Positions 4,416 to 5,526 of a DNA stretch of 5,526 nt are shown here, piece after piece (position 1 is the first letter of the stretch; each line of letters opens with the position of its first letter). Both the position numbers and the translations under genes were made by a program. The DNA lies in assembly GCA_037138535.1 (NCBI GenBank), contig JBAXIG010000090.1, forward strand, positions 1-5,526, read 5' to 3'. The notes beneath the pieces are model-generated. The model was not told the DNA's origin. It worked only from the letters and a program-made list of their open reading frames with translations, and ran no database searches. This DNA is from GCA-2737595 sp037138535 (GTDB lineage: Bacteria; Actinomycetota; Actinomycetes; Nanopelagicales; Nanopelagicaceae).

Positions 4416-5526
4416 GTGAAATTTCGCATGCGCTCGGCGACGATCGCCGTATTCGCGCTGCTACTTTCACTCTTTGTTGGCGGAGTAACTGCGACTCCGG
4501 CGGCGGCAGTTGAATGCGTTTTGGGTTCTTCATCTTCATGTCCTGGTGCATCTGCGCAAGCAATTAAAGATGCCACCGGCACAAACACAGATGGTGCCTA
4601 CTGGATCATGGTTAACGGCGTTGCGACCCAGGTATATAGCATCATGAATTCCGCGATGGATGGCGGTGGCTGGATGCTCGCCATGAAGGGCGCCAACACC
4701 GGCAACACTTTCGGATACTCAGCGAATTACTGGACCACATCAAACACGCTCAATCCATCACTCACTCGCCGTAACGATAATTACAACGAAGACGCGAAGT
4801 TTGACGTCTTCAACTACACCCGCGCCGCCAAAGTCTTGGCAGTCTTCCCTGACGCTCCGGCCGGCGGCGCGATCACTGGGCAGAGTTATGGGTTCACGTG
4901 GAAAGAAGACATGCCCACACCGGCGAATACGACTTCGTACTCCGGCCGGCCGGTGCAGAGTGATTACACCGGAAAAACTCTTCGCGAACTCTTCAATGGC
5001 GGAGAAAAAATCTTTATCCGAGATGCCAACGCGACCTCGCCTTATCTTGCGGCCGGAACTAGTGTTTTCTCCGGTCAAACCGATGTGCGCTTCTTTGGAT
5101 ACAACTACGTCTCCACGTCGAGTAATAATCGTGCTCGTTTTGGATTTGGTTGGAATGAAAACGGCGGCGGACTCTACCCACTTGGTAACGAAGGATCGAA
5201 CGACGTCTCTGGTGGTATTGGCCTAGACCGAGTTGCTTGGTCTGCGGGCGATTACATCGCATGTTGTCAAAATAAGTCGGGCGTTAATCGCCAGATGAAG
5301 TTCGAGCTCTACGTCAAGGCCTTCATCACCACTCCGCGCCAGGTGCAGAATTTGACTGCCCAGCCATCGAATCAACAGATTGCGGTGACCTGGAATCCAC
5401 CGGCCGACAATGGTGGCTTCACTATTGATACGTACACCGTCCAAATCTCCACCAATAACGAAACCTGGACCGCACTTGCAAATATTCCCGGATCGGCATC
5501 GGGCACTGTTGCTACGGGATTAACAA
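4416..5526 (+). CDS. Secreted fibrinogen-like (GGGW) and fibronectin type III domain protein, N-terminal 370 residues
   Basis: The frame starts at GTG 4416 and is open to the right edge. Residues 1-31 are a Sec signal (MKFRMR, hydrophobic core, PAAA cleavage site). Residues about 45-305 resemble the bacterial fibrinogen-like GGGW domain: TDGAYWIMVNG (58-68), VYSIMNSAMDGGGWMLAMKG (73-92) with the hallmark DGGGW, a middle of FReD-like character including FGFGWNENGGG (242-252), and the end block IGLDRVAWSAGDYIACC (268-284) then FELYVK (296-301). The usual YCD cysteine is replaced: the motif reads YSI (74-76). Cysteines are at 34, 42, 283 and 284. From P307 a fibronectin type III domain begins (VQNLTAQP, then VTWNPPADNGG at 324-334, then YTVQIS at 340-345) and is cut by the window edge. 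Such proteins are exported and probably bind carbohydrate or other surface ligands; the ligand is unknown. More FN3 repeats or a wall anchor may follow outside the window. Confidence 0.9.
   Translation, partial: MKFRMRSATIAVFALLLSLFVGGVTATPAAAVECVLGSSSSCPGASAQAIKDATGTNTDGAYWIMVNGVATQVYSIMNSAMDGGGWMLAMKGANTGNTFGYSANYWTTSNTLNPSLTRRNDNYNEDAKFDVFNYTRAAKVLAVFPDAPAGGAITGQSYGFTWKEDMPTPANTTSYSGRPVQSDYTGKTLRELFNGGEKIFIRDANATSPYLAAGTSVFSGQTDVRFFGYNYVSTSSNNRARFGFGWNENGGGLYPLGNEGSNDVSGGIGLDRVAWSAGDYIACCQNKSGVNRQMKFELYVKAFITTPRQVQNLTAQPSNQQIAVTWNPPADNGGFTIDTYTVQISTNNETWTALANIPGSASGTVATGLT

Noticed and set aside
4801..5226. 141-codon plus-strand open frame inside the fibrinogen-like gene
   Set aside because: The 4416 frame carries the signal peptide, DGGGW block and FN3 start without interruption; this frame is an offset shadow.
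1..5526. tRNA, rRNA, CRISPR array, insertion sequence or phage genes
   Set aside because: No cloverleaf, no regularly spaced repeat-spacer array, no transposase-like frame and no terminal inverted repeats with target duplication were seen in the intergenic regions.

Overview
The window looks like chromosomal DNA from a free-living actinobacterium of the planktonic, moderate-GC kind (freshwater or marine lineages such as Nanopelagicales or relatives). This rests on protein character, on two genes that appear to be transcribed without a leader (a -10 hexamer of TANNNT form ending exactly at -7 from the start codon), and on the mix of secreted PhoX-like, Tat-exported Rieske and fibrinogen-like/FN3 surface proteins. 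The lineage is an inference; no ribosomal or marker gene is present.

Layout. Bases 1-931 (minus) hold the N-terminal 310 codons of rmuC, which runs off the left edge. A 123-base gap follows, with a clear hairpin terminator serving the next gene. Bases 1055-2713 (minus) encode a secreted PhoX/DUF839-family protein with a Sec-type signal. A 239-base divergent intergenic region (2714-2952) separates it from a plus-strand gene for a Tat-exported Rieske [2Fe-2S] protein (2953-3540). That region carries a 16-bp tandem repeat, an overlapping TTTGGC-N6-GCCAAA palindrome, a 10-bp palindrome and a possible Pho-box-like 11-mer pair. After 45 bases comes a small two-helix membrane protein of unknown function (3586-4146). 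A 269-base gap with several palindromes and short repeats leads into a GTG-started gene (4416 to the right edge) for a secreted protein with a bacterial fibrinogen-like GGGW domain followed by at least one fibronectin type III domain.

How the genes relate. This is not an obvious single pathway. Three of the five products are exported (phosphatase-like, Rieske, fibrinogen-like/FN3) and one is an integral membrane protein, so the segment is mostly cell-envelope genes next to a DNA-maintenance gene. The phoX-like and Rieske genes are divergent and share a repeat-rich control region, so co-regulation is possible but unproven. I found no tRNA, rRNA, CRISPR array, insertion sequence or phage feature. 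I did not find a convincing new multi-gene system. The most worthwhile leads are the divergent control region, the Rieske protein with its basic linker, and the palindrome cluster upstream of the surface protein.
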